Notes: generated by a model not told the origin, from the letters alone. 64,000 bases of DNA from G963422445 sp963422445 (GCA_963422445.2 OY729512.2:186001-250000); one strand, 5' to 3'; numbered from the stretch's first letter, positions 1-10,316 are shown. A program made the numbers and translations.

Positions 1-102
1 ATCATCCCCGGAATGCACGCTCACAACTGCACCGAGCCTGACCTGATCGAGGAGGAGCACCGCTTCATCGCCCGGCTGTGGAAGGAGGTCGGGCACGCTT
101 GA
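1..102 (+). CDS. C-terminal end of an unidentified protein (partial)
   Basis: The window opens inside a reading frame that runs 33 codons to a TGA. The visible tail is charged and hydrophilic, with a His-Asn-Cys stretch followed by an acidic EEEH and a basic Lys/Arg end. I do not recognise the family from this tail. It lies upstream of, and on the same strand as, the amino-acid transporter genes and could belong to the same transcription unit, separated by about 290 bases. Those 290 bases hold no gene that I can support. Confidence 0.45.
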   Translation: MIPGMHAHNCTEPDLIEEEHRFIARLWKEVGHA

Positions 103-390
103 TTCCAAAGGAATACGGATGGTGAGTGCCGGTATGCGCCCGCACTCCTAGCGAAGCTTCCCCGTTGGCAAACGTCAACTTCCGGCAATCCGGCTGGTTC
201 CTGTCGCTGCCTGAACCGATGCGAGCGCGGATGGACGGATCAGGGAAGCTCGAAGGTGTGGACATGATAGGGAGCGGGCTACACAATCGGCCCGATTCAG
301 AGTTCCGGGAATCCGATGCGCGGGGCATGGATTCCGCTTCAGGTGTGTGAGAACCGTTCGAGCGCCAGAATCCCAAGCAGGAAGGATCGC

Positions 391-1641
391 ATGAAAACAA
401 AGCTCACCATGAAGTCCCTCGTCGTGGCGGCCGGATTTGCGGCAGGCGCCATGTCCGGCATTTCCGCCGAGACGGTCGGGCCCGTCACCGACCTGCTCGG
501 CGTGGTCAAGATTCCCAAGGGCGCTCCCATCCACATCGGCGGTTACTGGACCCTGTCCGGGCCGGACGTCAACCTGGGGCTAGACCAGAAGCGCGGCGCG
601 GAGATCGCCATGGACGACGCAGGCAACATGGTCGCCGGGCATCCGATCAAGTTCTACGCCGAGGACAGCCAGTGCAACGCCGAGGGTGGACAGACCGCGG
701 CCACCAAGCTCGCCTCGAACCGGAACATTGTCGTGGTGGTTGGCCCCGACTGCTCCAGCGCCGGCACCCCCGGCGGCCCAATTCTGTGGAAGGCGGGCAT
801 TCCGAGCGTCGCCACCTCGACCACTGCGCCGTCGCTGACCGCGGCGGATCGCCCCGAGGGTCTGCACGGCTACATGCGCACTATCTACAACGACCTCGCG
901 GCCGGCGCCGCCAACGCCGAGTATTTCCGGAACCAGATGAAATGCGACAGCCTCGCCACCATCCATGACGGCAGTCCGTATACCGAGCAGCTCGTGCGCG
1001 TGGCCGAGAACCGCTTCAAGGAGATGGACGGTACGGTGACGGCAGCCGAGGCGGTGGCGCCGACCGATGTCGACATGCGTCCGGTGCTCACCCGCATCGC
1101 CACCACCAAGCCTTGTGTCGTCTACTTCCCGATCTTCGTGGCTGCCGCGGCTCAGATCGTTCGCCAGTTCGGAGAGATCAAGGGCCTCGAAGACACCACC
1201 CCAATCGGCGGCAGCGCGCTGATGGCGCCGGGATTCCTGGAGGCGGCGGGCGATTCGGCAGTGGACTTCGTGTTCACAAGTCCGGATACCTCGCCGGATG
1301 CGATGGGCAACCGCTATCCGGAGCTTGTGAAGAAGTACAAGGAGAAGTACGGCGAGGCGCCGATCCAGGCGTTCCATCAGAACGCGTACGACGGGATGGC
1401 GGTGACGCTGATGGGGATCGAGAAGGTCGCGGTGAAGGACGACGCCGGCAACATCTATATCGGGCGTCAGGCGCTTCGCGATACGCTGTTCGCCACCAAG
1501 GGCTATGAGGGCATGGGCGGCGAGATCACCTGCAACGAGCATGGTGATTGCGCGGGCTTCAAGTTCGCCGCCTACAAGTTCGTGGACTCCGATCCGATGG
1601 CCTTCGAGATTGGCAAGAATCCGGTCAAGATTCATCCCTGA
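391..1641 (+). CDS. Branched-chain amino-acid/amide ABC transporter periplasmic binding protein (LivK-like)
   Basis: A periplasmic substrate-binding protein of type 1 fold that should deliver a branched-chain amino acid or an amide/urea-type ligand to a LivHM permease. The 416-residue product starts with a signal peptide (about residues 1-26, basic start, hydrophobic core, ending ISA). The mature start contains the IGGYWTLSG segment typical of LivK/UrtA-like proteins, followed by the usual domain with the GPDCSSAGTP loop. The start at 391 is preferred to an upstream in-frame ATG because AGGAAGG lies just before it and the signal peptide begins there. Two broken permease genes follow on the same strand, so the transporter is probably inactive as encoded here. 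The ligand cannot be told from sequence. Confidence 0.9.
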   Translation: MKTKLTMKSLVVAAGFAAGAMSGISAETVGPVTDLLGVVKIPKGAPIHIGGYWTLSGPDVNLGLDQKRGAEIAMDDAGNMVAGHPIKFYAEDSQCNAEGGQTAATKLASNRNIVVVVGPDCSSAGTPGGPILWKAGIPSVATSTTAPSLTAADRPEGLHGYMRTIYNDLAAGAANAEYFRNQMKCDSLATIHDGSPYTEQLVRVAENRFKEMDGTVTAAEAVAPTDVDMRPVLTRIATTKPCVVYFPIFVAAAAQIVRQFGEIKGLEDTTPIGGSALMAPGFLEAAGDSAVDFVFTSPDTSPDAMGNRYPELVKKYKEKYGEAPIQAFHQNAYDGMAVTLMGIEKVAVKDDAGNIYIGRQALRDTLFATKGYEGMGGEITCNEHGDCAGFKFAAYKFVDSDPMAFEIGKNPVKIHP

Positions 1642-1711
1642 TCGGGCCGGTCCCAATCGACCCGGCGCCACTTGGCTGCGCCGAATCCGATCGCGCAGCG
1701 AGAGCCCTTCC

Positions 1712-2800
1712 GTGACCGCCGAAGCCACCCCCACCAACGCGAGGCTCAAGGCCCTCAAGCGCATCACCTTCGTCGACGTGGTTCTGTGGGGTCTGCGCGC
1801 GGTGGTCGTGGTGGTCGTGGTCCGCGGCACCATCGGCACGTTGATCAAAGGCACCTACAGCACCGCACAATGGGTGGACTTCTTCATGTTCGGTCTCATC
1901 ATCGGCGGCGTCTACGCACTGATCGCGCTCGGCTACACGATGGTCTACGGCATCCTGCAGCTGATCAACTTCGCGCACGACGACATCACCGTGGCCGGCG
2001 CCTTCAGCGCCTATTTCCTCGCCTCCTCGCTGGACCGCGCCGGAACCCTCGACGCGTTCCCGCTGCTGGAGATGCTCGGCATCATGGCGCTCGCGATGGG
2101 GGTGTGTTCGGTCATCGCGCTGATCGTCGAACGGATCTGCTACCGCCCGTTCCGCCACGTCAAGTCGCTGGCGCCGCTGATCTGCGCGATCGGCACCTCG
2201 TTCTTTCTCCAGCACGCCTTTCGCGGCATGTACTGATCGACGATCCGCTCGTATCCGGATCCGGAATGGATGAAAGGCCGGCTCGACTTGTTCGGCTTCG
2301 AGTTCCCGGTGGCGCAGCCGATCGTGATCGTGACCGCGCTGGGCGCCATGCTGTTCCTCTACCTCATCGTGCAGAAGACCCGAATGGGAACGGCGATGCG
2401 GGCAGTGTCCGAGGACCGCGACGCAGCCGCCCTGATGGGCATCGACGTGAACAAGGCCATCATCTTCACCTTCATACTCGGCGGCTACATGGCGGGGATC
2501 GGAGGGGTTCTCTACTGCTTCGTCTACAAGCAGATCTACTACTTCATGGGTTTCTTCCCCGGCTTCAAGGCATTCTGCGCCGCGGTGCTGGGCGGGATCG
2601 GCAACATCCCCGGGGCGATGGTGGGAGGGTTCTTCCTCGGCGTGGTGGAGTCGGTGGGGCCGGCGCTGTTCCTCGACGGGATCGGCATCACCGCGCCGTA
2701 TCAGTTGCGCGACCTAATCGCGTTCACCCTGCTGGTCATGGTTCTCATCTTCAGGCCGCAGGGCATTCTGGGTGAACGGCTCGCGGCACAGAGAGCCTGA
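1712..2800 (+). pseudogene. LivH-type ABC permease broken by an in-frame TGA
   Basis: Inner-membrane permease of the branched-chain amino-acid ABC family, one half of the LivHM channel. Starting at a GTG (1712), the frame shows hydrophobic helices and the LivH signature around GYTMVYGILQLINFAH. It then hits TGA at 2234-2236 just after HAFRGMY. The same frame continues without any shift (about STIRSYPDPEWMKG) into the second half, with ILGGYMAGIGGVL and the conserved LGGIGNIPGAMVGG motif, and ends at 2800 with a normal RPQGILGE tail. One base change (for example TGA from GGA) would restore a complete protein. Either a nonsense mutation or a base-call error explains this; recoding is unlikely because neighbouring genes use TGA as stop. 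Confidence 0.85.
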
Positions 2801-2911
2801 CCCGGCCGGCGCGCGAGGCCGGCTGCACAGAAGGGCAAGGGCAGGAATGAGAGCGTACCGACATCTCGGCAACCCATGGCCGTTGCACATGCGAATGGTT
2901 GAAGACCCGTC

Positions 2912-4534
2912 ATGACGACGTTCACCGTCGTAGCAGCCAGCTACCAGCACCGCGAACGGTCCGCGCCTTACCGCACCGTGATGGCGGGCATCACCTTCGG
3001 CGGGGTGGCGGTGTTCACGAGGTTCGTCGGCATCCTCACGATGTTCGGTCAACGCGAGATCATCGACGACACCCTGAGTCTCGCCCATCTCGTTCTTGCG
3101 ATGTCCGCGTTCTTCGCAGGACTGTGGGTGACCCACACTTCGAGCAAGGCCGGCCTCGGGGGACGCGTTGCGGAGGGACTCGGAGCGGGCGCGGGCCTGC
3201 TCATCGCCTTGCTGGCCCTGTCGATTCAGCTCTTCAACGTGTGCAGGGTATTCATCGCGCTGAAGAAGGATCTGCTCGATATTCTGACCTACGACCAGCA
3301 GATCGGCGTCGGCATCGCGATCCTCGGCATCGGGGGCGCACTCTGCGGGCTGCTCGGCGCCGCGTTTTACTTGATGCCGCGCAAGTTCCGTCGCCCGCTG
3401 GCGATCGGACTCACGTGGGTGTTCTTCACGGGGCTGTTCCAGGAGCTCATCCAGCTCATGCTGCAATACGAGTTCCTGATGAAATTCCGCGAGATGTTCT
3501 TCACCTGGGACGGACTCAAGCTTCAGGGCGCACTCATCGTGTTCGTCCTCGCGACCGCAGTCAACGCGGGATGGCAGGCGTACCCCGCGCTACGACAGGT
3601 TCAAGGAGCATGCGACGACCGAGCAGGCGAGGATACTGCTGGGCTTCAAGATCCTCGTCGGTCTCGTTCTTGTCATCGGCTTCCCGGCCTTCGCGGGGAA
3701 CTTCATCGGCCAGGTCCTGATGCTGGTCGGGCTCTACGTGCTCATGAGCATGGGTCTGAACCTGGAGCTCGGGCTCGCCGGGCTGCTCGATCTGGGCTTC
3801 GTCGCATTCTTCGCGGCCGGCACATACACCACCGCGCTGCTCACCTCGAACGCCGACATCGCGATCGCCAATCTGAGCTTCTGGCAGGCGTTGCCGATCG
3901 CGGTGGTGCTGTCGGTGATCGTCGGCGTGCTGTTCGGGATCCCGGTGCTCAAGGGGCGCGGCGACTATCTCGCCGTCACCACCCTGGACCTCGGCGAGAT
4001 CGTGCGGGTGCTGTCCGATGTCGCCGCCCCGGTGCTCGGCGGCTTCGAGTTCAACGATCCGGTCGATCTCTTCTACATCAACCTCGTAGCCTCCGTGGTG
4101 GCGGTCTACTTCGCATGGCGCCTCGAGAACTCGAGGCTCGGCCGCGCCTGGACCGCGATCCGCGACGACGAGGACGCCGCGCAGGCGCTGGGCATCAACC
4201 TGATCAACATCAAGCTGCTGGCCTACGGGCTGGAGGTCGGGTTCGCCGGGGTCGCCGGCGCCATCTTCGCGGTGATGCTCACGTCCATCTTCCCGCACAG
4301 CTTCCAGCTCCTCATCTCGATCAACGTGCTCGTGCTCCTCATCGTCGGGGACTGCCCGAGCTGCTGCGGGAGTTCGGCGAGTACCGCTTCCTCTTCTACG
4401 GTCTCGTGATCGTAGTCATGATGCGTCCGAAGGCCGAGGGTCTGTGGCCGTCCGAGGCCAGGCGCCGCGAGAAGATGCTGGAGGAGGAAAGCCAGGCCAC
4501 CATCGAGGCGGAGCTTCGCGGCGGCGGTGGATAG
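2912..4534 (+). pseudogene. LivM-type ABC permease with two frameshifts and an internal deletion
   Basis: Second permease subunit of the Liv-type transporter. The first frame (2912 to about 3583) encodes about 220 residues of hydrophobic N-terminal extension ending AVNAGWQAYP. The coding signal then moves by one base at a CCCC run (3583-3586); removing one C joins it to PRYDRFKEH and then to the classic LivM core (GLNLELGLAGLLDLG, KGRGDYLAV, AIRDDEDAAQALG). At about 4350, after INVLVLLIVG, it jumps back to the first frame at LPELLREFGEYR. The jump omits the normal glycine-rich GSxxG segment, roughly 15-20 codons. The tail (MRPKAEGLWPSEARRRE) is normal. No livG or livF ATPase gene follows. Homopolymer error could explain the first shift but not the missing motif. 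Confidence 0.85.
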
Positions 4535-7500
4535 CGGTGATGCTGGTTGAAGGCGTTGCTCCGAGACATATCGCCGCCGTCACATTTACCGAGCTGGCCG
4601 CCAGCGAATTGCTCCTGAGAATTCGCGAAACCGCTTATGCACTTGGCTCCGGCTTGATCAACATGTTGATCGAAAACCGTCCAAATGGACCGGTAGGAGT
4701 CAACTTCTCGCGGCAAACTCTCGCAACCGGAGCTACGTGCATAAGCGGTTTCGCGAATTCGTGACCGCCCTCATGGAAAACACGGTTCCGACCGAACTGC
4801 GCATCGCCCTGCCGAACGGTCTGACAAAAGCACGGCAGGAAAACCTCGGGACGGCCGCCGAAGCCATAGACGACATCACATGCTCGACCATCCACGGATT
4901 CTGTCAACGTCTCATCAAACCGTATCCGGCCGATGCCGACATCGACCCCGGCGCGGATATCATCCACCCTGATCAGGCCGATCTTGTGTTTCTGGACATC
5001 GTGGAGACCTGGTTGCGCGAGCGGCTTTCCGAGGACCGACACGGGATGCTCGCAGCGATGGTCCTTCGGGATCCGGATCGGACGATCGCTCTCTTCCGTA
5101 CGATGATCGAACATTTGCACTGGCATCGGACGGCCACGGTTGCTACGGCTGAACCGCTTGCCGGTTTAGTGCGGAAGTTTCGGGAGAACATTGCCGCCTT
5201 CAGGCAGTTCATGGCGAGCGCTGAAGCCGCCGAAAGCGAGACCGACAAGATCGTCGCGCATTTCGAGGACATGGCCGATTTCGTCAAACGCATGCAGGCG
5301 GCCGACGACCCGGCCAGTCTCTTGGAATGCCTCCTCACCCCCGCGCATGCCGATCTCTGCACGGCATCGGGCATCTTTTTGAAGTATCGTAAGAAAGGCA
5401 AGTGGTTCACCGCAGCCCAACAGGCCGGGCTGGCGAAAGCCCGATGGCGATCGCCTGAACGATGTTGCCATGCGTTGCTACGAAGCATACTGTTTCGCCT
5501 GGACGATATTGCAGGAAACTATTTCTTGCCGTTTTCTGGCGGATCTTATTGCCGAAATCCGACCTGTCCTGGACCGTTTTTAGAAGTACAAGCGCGACGC
5601 CGGTCTGCTCATTTTGACGATCTGTTGTTTGCGGCGCGCGACCTGCTTAGCGGCAACGACGATGTTCGCCGGGCACTCGCCCGACGCTTTGCCCATATTC
5701 TGGTCGATGAGTTCCAGGACACCGACCCGCTGCAGGTCGAAATCTTCTGGCACCTGTGCGGCATTCCGCCGGATAACGGATCGACCGAAGACTGGGAGGG
5801 GGTTCAGATTCGCCCCAGAGCACTTTTCCTCGTCGGCGACCCCAAACAGGCCATTTACCGATTTCGCGGCGCCGATCTCGGCACCTATGTGCGGGCCCGC
5901 GATATGATCCTGGAACAGGATCCCGACTGCGTTATTTCCATCTCGACCAACTTCCGGTGCCGCGCGCCGATACTTGCCTATGTCAACGACTGTTTCGAGG
6001 AACCGTTATCCAGTGACGGTCAGCCCGGTTTCACGAAACTGGATCCGTTCCATGCGGAGTCCAACGACATGCCGTGCGTTGCGGCCCTCGATGTCGCCGT
6101 GGCGGATGAGAATGGCAAGGCAATGTCCGAGCAGAAACGCAATGGCGAGGCCGAAGCCGTCGCAGAAATATGCGCCCGACTGATCGGCGGCCAAACCATT
6201 CTCGACCGAAAAACGGGCGAGATCCGACTGTGCCGGGCCGGCGACATCGCCCTGTTGACCCCCACCGGGAACAATCTCTGGCGGTATGAAGAAGCGCTTG
6301 AACGGTTCAGAATTCCGGTCGCGACGCAGGCGGGAAAGGGATTGTTCCAACGTCAGGAAATCCAGGATCTGATCGCGTTGACCCGCGTGCTGTCCGATCC
6401 GAGAGACACTCTCGCCATCAGCACCCTGCTTCGCGGCCCGCTCGTCGGACTCACCGAGGAAGACCTGCTCGATATCGTGTGGGCCTTGCCGCACGCGGAG
6501 CACAGATTGGACGCGTTGCCCAGGCTTGATCTGAATGTCGACCTAGCTGCGATACCCCACGCGCTGGCGCGGAATGTTCTTGGGAAAATCCAGACGCTCC
6601 GCCACCAGACAAACACAACCACGCCACACAACCTGATTTCGCAAGCTGCCGATGCCTTGCGGATCCGTCCCATTCTGAGGGAGCGGCATGGCGGTCAGAC
6701 GGAACGCGCCTTCGCCGAGGCCGATCTCTATCTCAGCCTGGCCCAAGGCTATTCAGTGCGCGGACTGCGGGCCTTCGCCGAGGCAATGACCGCGGCGTGG
6801 ACAGACGAATCGCGGGCGGTGGAAGGTCGGCCCGATTCCCAGGAAGAAGCCGTCGCACTTTATATCATGCATGCCGCCAAGAGGCTTGAATGGTCGATTG
6901 TCATTCCCGTCAACACCTTGGCACAGGTTATGGTGCCCGATCGCGCTTTCGTCAACCGCGAAAACAACCAGTCCTCCTCTCCTGTCTTCGGCATCCCGCC
7001 TGTCAGGCACAAGGACGCTCTCACCGCGGAGAAGCCCGAGCTGGATTGCGAACGCACCCGGCTCTGGTACGTTGCCACGCGTGCCCAGGATCTGCTCGTC
7101 CTTCCGCGGCTTGACGTCGATCCCGCTTCCAACTCCTGGCTGGCCTTGATCGACCTGGCATTGACCAGGCTGCCCGCGATCGATCTCACGTCCCTGTCGA
7201 CGGAACCCGGATCCGTTACAGTTCCTCCTGTGAATACACAGACTCGCGAGATTTTCAGCGAGGAGGCGCAGACCATTGTCGAGCGGCGGCGCCCCGTCCG
7301 CTGGGTAATCCCCAGTCGTGACGAGGAGCCGACATGATCCGCTATTCAGACCGAACAGCCCGACATCCTTGTCGCAACCGACGACACCGGGGATCCGCAA
7401 AACGACCTTCCTGCGGTGATCCAGGGCGGCCGGGACCGCGGCCTCATCATCCACAAACTATTCGAGGAGGTTCTCGCGAACGAGACCGGTGACGATCGGG

Positions 7501-7904
7501 ATGCCCTGATCGAACGAGCCGCGGCACTCATTCGCGCGAAAAGGAAGTTCGTCACCGACAACCCGAAGGACGGTCTGTCACCTGGAGAAATAGCCGGCTG
7601 CATTGTCCGAACGCTGTCTCTGCCCGAGATCGTGGCGTTACGTCCGACGCTGGTTCCAGAGTTCCCGGTTCATGCCTCTGAAACCGTAGAGGGAACCGAA
7701 CATATCACGAACAGGATAGCCGATGCGATCAACATCGGAACCGACGACATTCAAGCGATCGTCGACTAGAAAAGCGGCATTGATCCGCGCCCGAAGGACA
7801 TCGAGCATTACCAGACGCAGGTTGACAGTTACCTCCGGGCCACAAATGTGACGAAGGGGTTGCTCGTGTTCGTCACGAGCGGCCGCGTGGTCGAAGTCCC
7901 TTGA
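4535..7904 (+). pseudogene. AddA/RecB-type helicase-nuclease remnant (UvrD family)
   Basis: Remnant of a double-strand-break repair helicase-nuclease. It has lost its N-terminus including the Walker A motif and begins at the motif Ia region (VAVTFTE-like). An inverted-repeat element then interrupts it at 4630-4749. Beyond the insertion are STIHGFCQ, Walker B (VDEFQDTDPLQ), motif III (GDPKQAIYRFRGAD), a degraded motif V (HAAKRLEW instead of the usual GAKGLEW) and motif VI (RLWYVATRAQD). The same frame continues through an in-frame TGA (7335-7337) into a RecB-like nuclease domain (RGLIIHKLFEEVL). The nuclease core then has TAG (7767-7769) where the usual VDWKSD tryptophan should be, and the frame ends at 7902-7904. 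Deleting the insertion plus one 8-bp duplication exactly rejoins the frames. Confidence 0.85.
4630..4749. repeat. Short inverted-repeat element, type A copy 1 (inside addA)
   Basis: A 120-bp MITE-like element starting ACCGCTTATGCAC and ending GTGCATAAGCGGT, with terminal inverted repeats of about 23 bp (a few mismatches). It is flanked by a perfect 8-bp direct repeat TTCGCGAA (4622-4629 and 4750-4757). The core contains the perfect 16-bp palindrome GATCAACATGTTGATC (4656-4671). It encodes no transposase, so it must be moved in trans. It differs from copy 2 at about 4 of 120 bases, all C/T differences. Excising it together with one repeat copy restores an open helicase frame. Confidence 0.9.
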
Positions 7905-8096
7905 ACCGGACCTCGATGGACCGGTGAACGTGTTCCGTACGGGACGCGTGGAGGATGAAGCCGGCGCAGACCCTGTGCCAACCGGCGCAAGGCGACGGAC
8001 CGGCAACATCACGGATTTGACCGAATTGCGGAATTCCGGCGATGATACAATGTCGGCGCTGGTGGAAGGCCAAGCGCGGGAACATCCGGAGGCCCA

Positions 8097-9254
8097 ATGA
8101 TCAACTACGACCTGATCCTGACGGGAGGGCGCGTGATCGACCCGTCCCGTAATATCGACACCGTTGCCGATATCGCATTCGACGACGGCAAGGTTGCCGC
8201 CATCGGGCCGGACCTGCCGCGAGATGGCGCGAAACATGTTCGCGATGTCTCCGGCAAACTCGTCACCCCGGGCCTGATCGACCTGCATACCCATGTCTAC
8301 TGGGGCGGAACCTCGATCGGCATTGACCCGACCGATTACGCGCGACGCTGTGGAACCACAACGATGATCGACGCCGGCACTGCGGGCGCCGGTAATTTCG
8401 CCGGATTTCGCGCCCATGTCATCGAACCCTGCGATGCCCGCATTCTTGCCTATCTCAACGTCTCCTTCGCCGGCATCTATGCCTTCAGCGACACCGTGAT
8501 GGTCGGTGAATCGGAAGATGTGCGCCTGCTGCACGCGCAGGCCTGTCATCACGTTGCCACGCTTCACAAGGATCTGCTGGTTGGAATCAAGGTCAGGGTC
8601 GGCGCCCGGGCCAGCGGATCAATGGGTTACGCGCCGCTCGATATTGCGATCGAAGTCGCCGAGGAAGCCGGGCTCCCGGTAATGTGCCATCTCGACTGGC
8701 CGCCGCCAAGCCGGCGCGATGTCGTCAGCCGTCTGCGAAAGGGCGATGTCCTGACCCATTGTTTCCGCCCGTTTCCGGCGTCCCCGGCGCGCGGCGATGG
8801 CCGAATCCGCGAGGAAATTCTTGAGGCGCGGGAGCGCGGCGTCCTGTTCGATATCGGTCATGGGATGGGATCCTTCGGATTCGCGACAGCCGAAGCCATG
8901 ATCAACAGTGGCTTTCTGCCCGATGCGATCTCAAGCGACGCACATTCGCTCAGCATCAAGGGGCCGGCCTATGACCAGTTGGTTACCCTGTCGAAATTTC
9001 TCCATCTTGGTGTCAGTCTGAACGATGTAATTGCAGCCAGCACGACAGGACCGGCCCGGGCAATCCGGCGACCCGATCTCGGAACTCTGGCACCCGGTGC
9101 GATTGGGGATGCGACCGTTCTGGAGATCGCCAAGGAAACCATCCTGTTCACGGATTGCCTCGGCAAAACCCGAAATGGCGACCGAAGTCTAGCACTTGGT
9201 GGTGTGGTGATTGGCGGACAATGGTGGCATGGCGCCGCACCGGACCGGCGGTAA
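8097..9254 (+). CDS. Amidohydrolase/deacetylase-family metallohydrolase (dihydroorotase-like fold)
   Basis: A 385-residue cytoplasmic amidohydrolase-superfamily enzyme that should hydrolyse a cyclic or N-acyl amide using bound metal. The N-terminal GGRVIDP and the GxxVTPGLIDLHTH segment place the HxH metal ligands at H64 and H66. Later candidate ligands are the His in MCHLDW, the His in FDIGHGMGSF and the Asp in SSDAH. The TTTMIDAGTAGAGNF block fits the EF_0837/adenosine-deaminase-like amidohydrolase group better than true PyrC. ATG 8097 has a good GGAGG about 6 bases upstream. A decayed partial copy of the same gene lies 1.5 kb downstream. The substrate is unknown. Confidence 0.85.
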   Translation: MINYDLILTGGRVIDPSRNIDTVADIAFDDGKVAAIGPDLPRDGAKHVRDVSGKLVTPGLIDLHTHVYWGGTSIGIDPTDYARRCGTTTMIDAGTAGAGNFAGFRAHVIEPCDARILAYLNVSFAGIYAFSDTVMVGESEDVRLLHAQACHHVATLHKDLLVGIKVRVGARASGSMGYAPLDIAIEVAEEAGLPVMCHLDWPPPSRRDVVSRLRKGDVLTHCFRPFPASPARGDGRIREEILEARERGVLFDIGHGMGSFGFATAEAMINSGFLPDAISSDAHSLSIKGPAYDQLVTLSKFLHLGVSLNDVIAASTTGPARAIRRPDLGTLAPGAIGDATVLEIAKETILFTDCLGKTRNGDRSLALGGVVIGGQWWHGAAPDRR

Positions 9255-9362
9255 ACGTAACAGCCGGAGCAACTCCGGGTGTTCCAGGTAATCAAACACT
9301 ACCGAAAGTCCGTAAGTTGTACACTTTTTAGATCTAAGCACAACAATGTTGCAATTTGCGAA

Positions 9363-9482
9363 ACCGCTTATGCACTTGGCTCCGGCTTGATCAACATGTT
9401 GATCGAAAACCGTCCAAATGGATCGGTAGGAGTTAATTTCTCGCGGCAAACTTTCGCAACCGGAGCTACGTGCATAAGCGGT
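9363..9482. repeat. Short inverted-repeat element, type A copy 2
   Basis: A 120-bp copy of the type A element with the same termini (ACCGCTTATGCAC...GTGCATAAGCGGT) and the same palindromic core. It lies in AT-rich non-coding DNA about 110 bases after the amidohydrolase gene. The flanks TTTGCGAA (9355-9362) and TTTTCGAA (9483-9490) match at 7 of 8 positions, consistent with a target duplication that has acquired one substitution. It is nearly identical to copy 1, which suggests that both are fairly recent. Confidence 0.85.
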
Positions 9483-10092
9483 TTTTCGAATAACATGGTG
9501 AGATCTATTATGATCTGGTTGTTTTTCATTACCGAAAGCGGCCATGACCATAAAAACAGACCTTATGAGGTTTGTGGTAACTTTGCCATATTGGCCGTCT
9601 CTGGTCTTTCACGCGAGAAATGCAACGCCCTGAGATCCATTGCTTCGGGCATCACTTACTTGACTATGAAAAATAGATATTAAGGTTCGACTCTGATAAA
9701 CAGAAACCGCTTCAAATTTACTCGGTGAGAAGAGATGCCCCTGAATGTTGAGTAGCAACCGATAGTGACGTTTGCAAAAAGAAATTTGACATTTGGAAAT
9801 AACCAACCCGGACACTACATCTCTGTTCCTTCTGAAACCTCGTGCATATCAAGCGCACTAGAACCCACAATTATGCCTCCAGTGAGCCGCGCTATATCTA
9901 TCGCCTTTTCGAGACATACCGCGCGGATCTCTCGCGCCGTCGGCGTCGAATCCGGCAGAACCACCGGAAGACGCCGATGCCAGGCTGACAAAATCAACAA
10001 GATGTAAGGCGGTGGATTCACGAATCTTTTAGGTTTTTTATAGCGATAACAAGATATTATAGAACCATTCGTATCATAGACTGCCAAATTGA
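9483..10092. other. AT-rich stretch without a recognisable gene
   Basis: About 600 bases of lower-GC DNA after the type A element. Short open frames exist on both strands, including one of 90 codons on the minus strand (9815-10087), but none has a good ribosome-binding site or a recognisable motif. I see no tRNA, terminator or further repeat copy. Confidence 0.5.
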
Positions 10093-10173
10093 CCTGTCAT
10101 CACGCCGCCACGCTTCACAAGGATCTTCTGGTTGAAATTCAGGTCCGAGTCGATGCCCGGGTTATCGGATCAA

Positions 10174-10283
10174 ACCGCTTATGCACGTGGCTCCGGTGAA
10201 ACGCACATGTAGCGTTTGGCGTGCCAGGAATAGTCGACATCGGGGCAACATCGTGTGTCATCGGAGCCACGTGCATAAGCGGT
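10174..10283 (+). repeat. Short inverted-repeat element, type B copy 1 (left end of composite)
   Basis: 110 bp, starting ACCGCTTATGCACGTGGCTC and ending with its inverted complement (about 25-bp terminal repeats, one mismatch). The type B core differs from type A and contains the short hairpin AAACGC/GCGTTT. Orientation (defined by GTGAAACGCACATG near the left end) is opposite to the copy at 10987. It has no target duplication of its own. Confidence 0.9.
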
Positions 10284-10316
10284 ATTGCCTTTTACGATAC
10301 ATATGCGCCGTACATT

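Noticed and set aside
580..1854. Long minus-strand open frame opposite the LivK-like gene (424 codons)
   Set aside because: It is the antisense shadow of a clearly coding GC-rich gene: Arg/His/Leu-rich with no motif.
2234..2236. In-frame TGA in livH as selenocysteine or UGA recoding
   Set aside because: LivH permeases are not selenoproteins, no supporting hairpin or sel genes were seen, and many intact neighbours end with TGA.
2714..3466. Minus-strand 250-codon frame across the livH-livM junction
   Set aside because: Antisense shadow with Arg/Glu/His-rich low-complexity composition; the plus strand has clear permease helices.
9264..9278. CCGGAG-CAA-CTCCGG hairpin after the amidohydrolase gene as a terminator
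   Set aside because: The stem is only 6 bp and no T-run follows, so a rho-independent terminator is not supported.
9815..10087. Minus-strand 90-codon frame in the AT-rich gap
   Set aside because: No ribosome-binding site and no recognisable motif; the surrounding DNA does not look coding.
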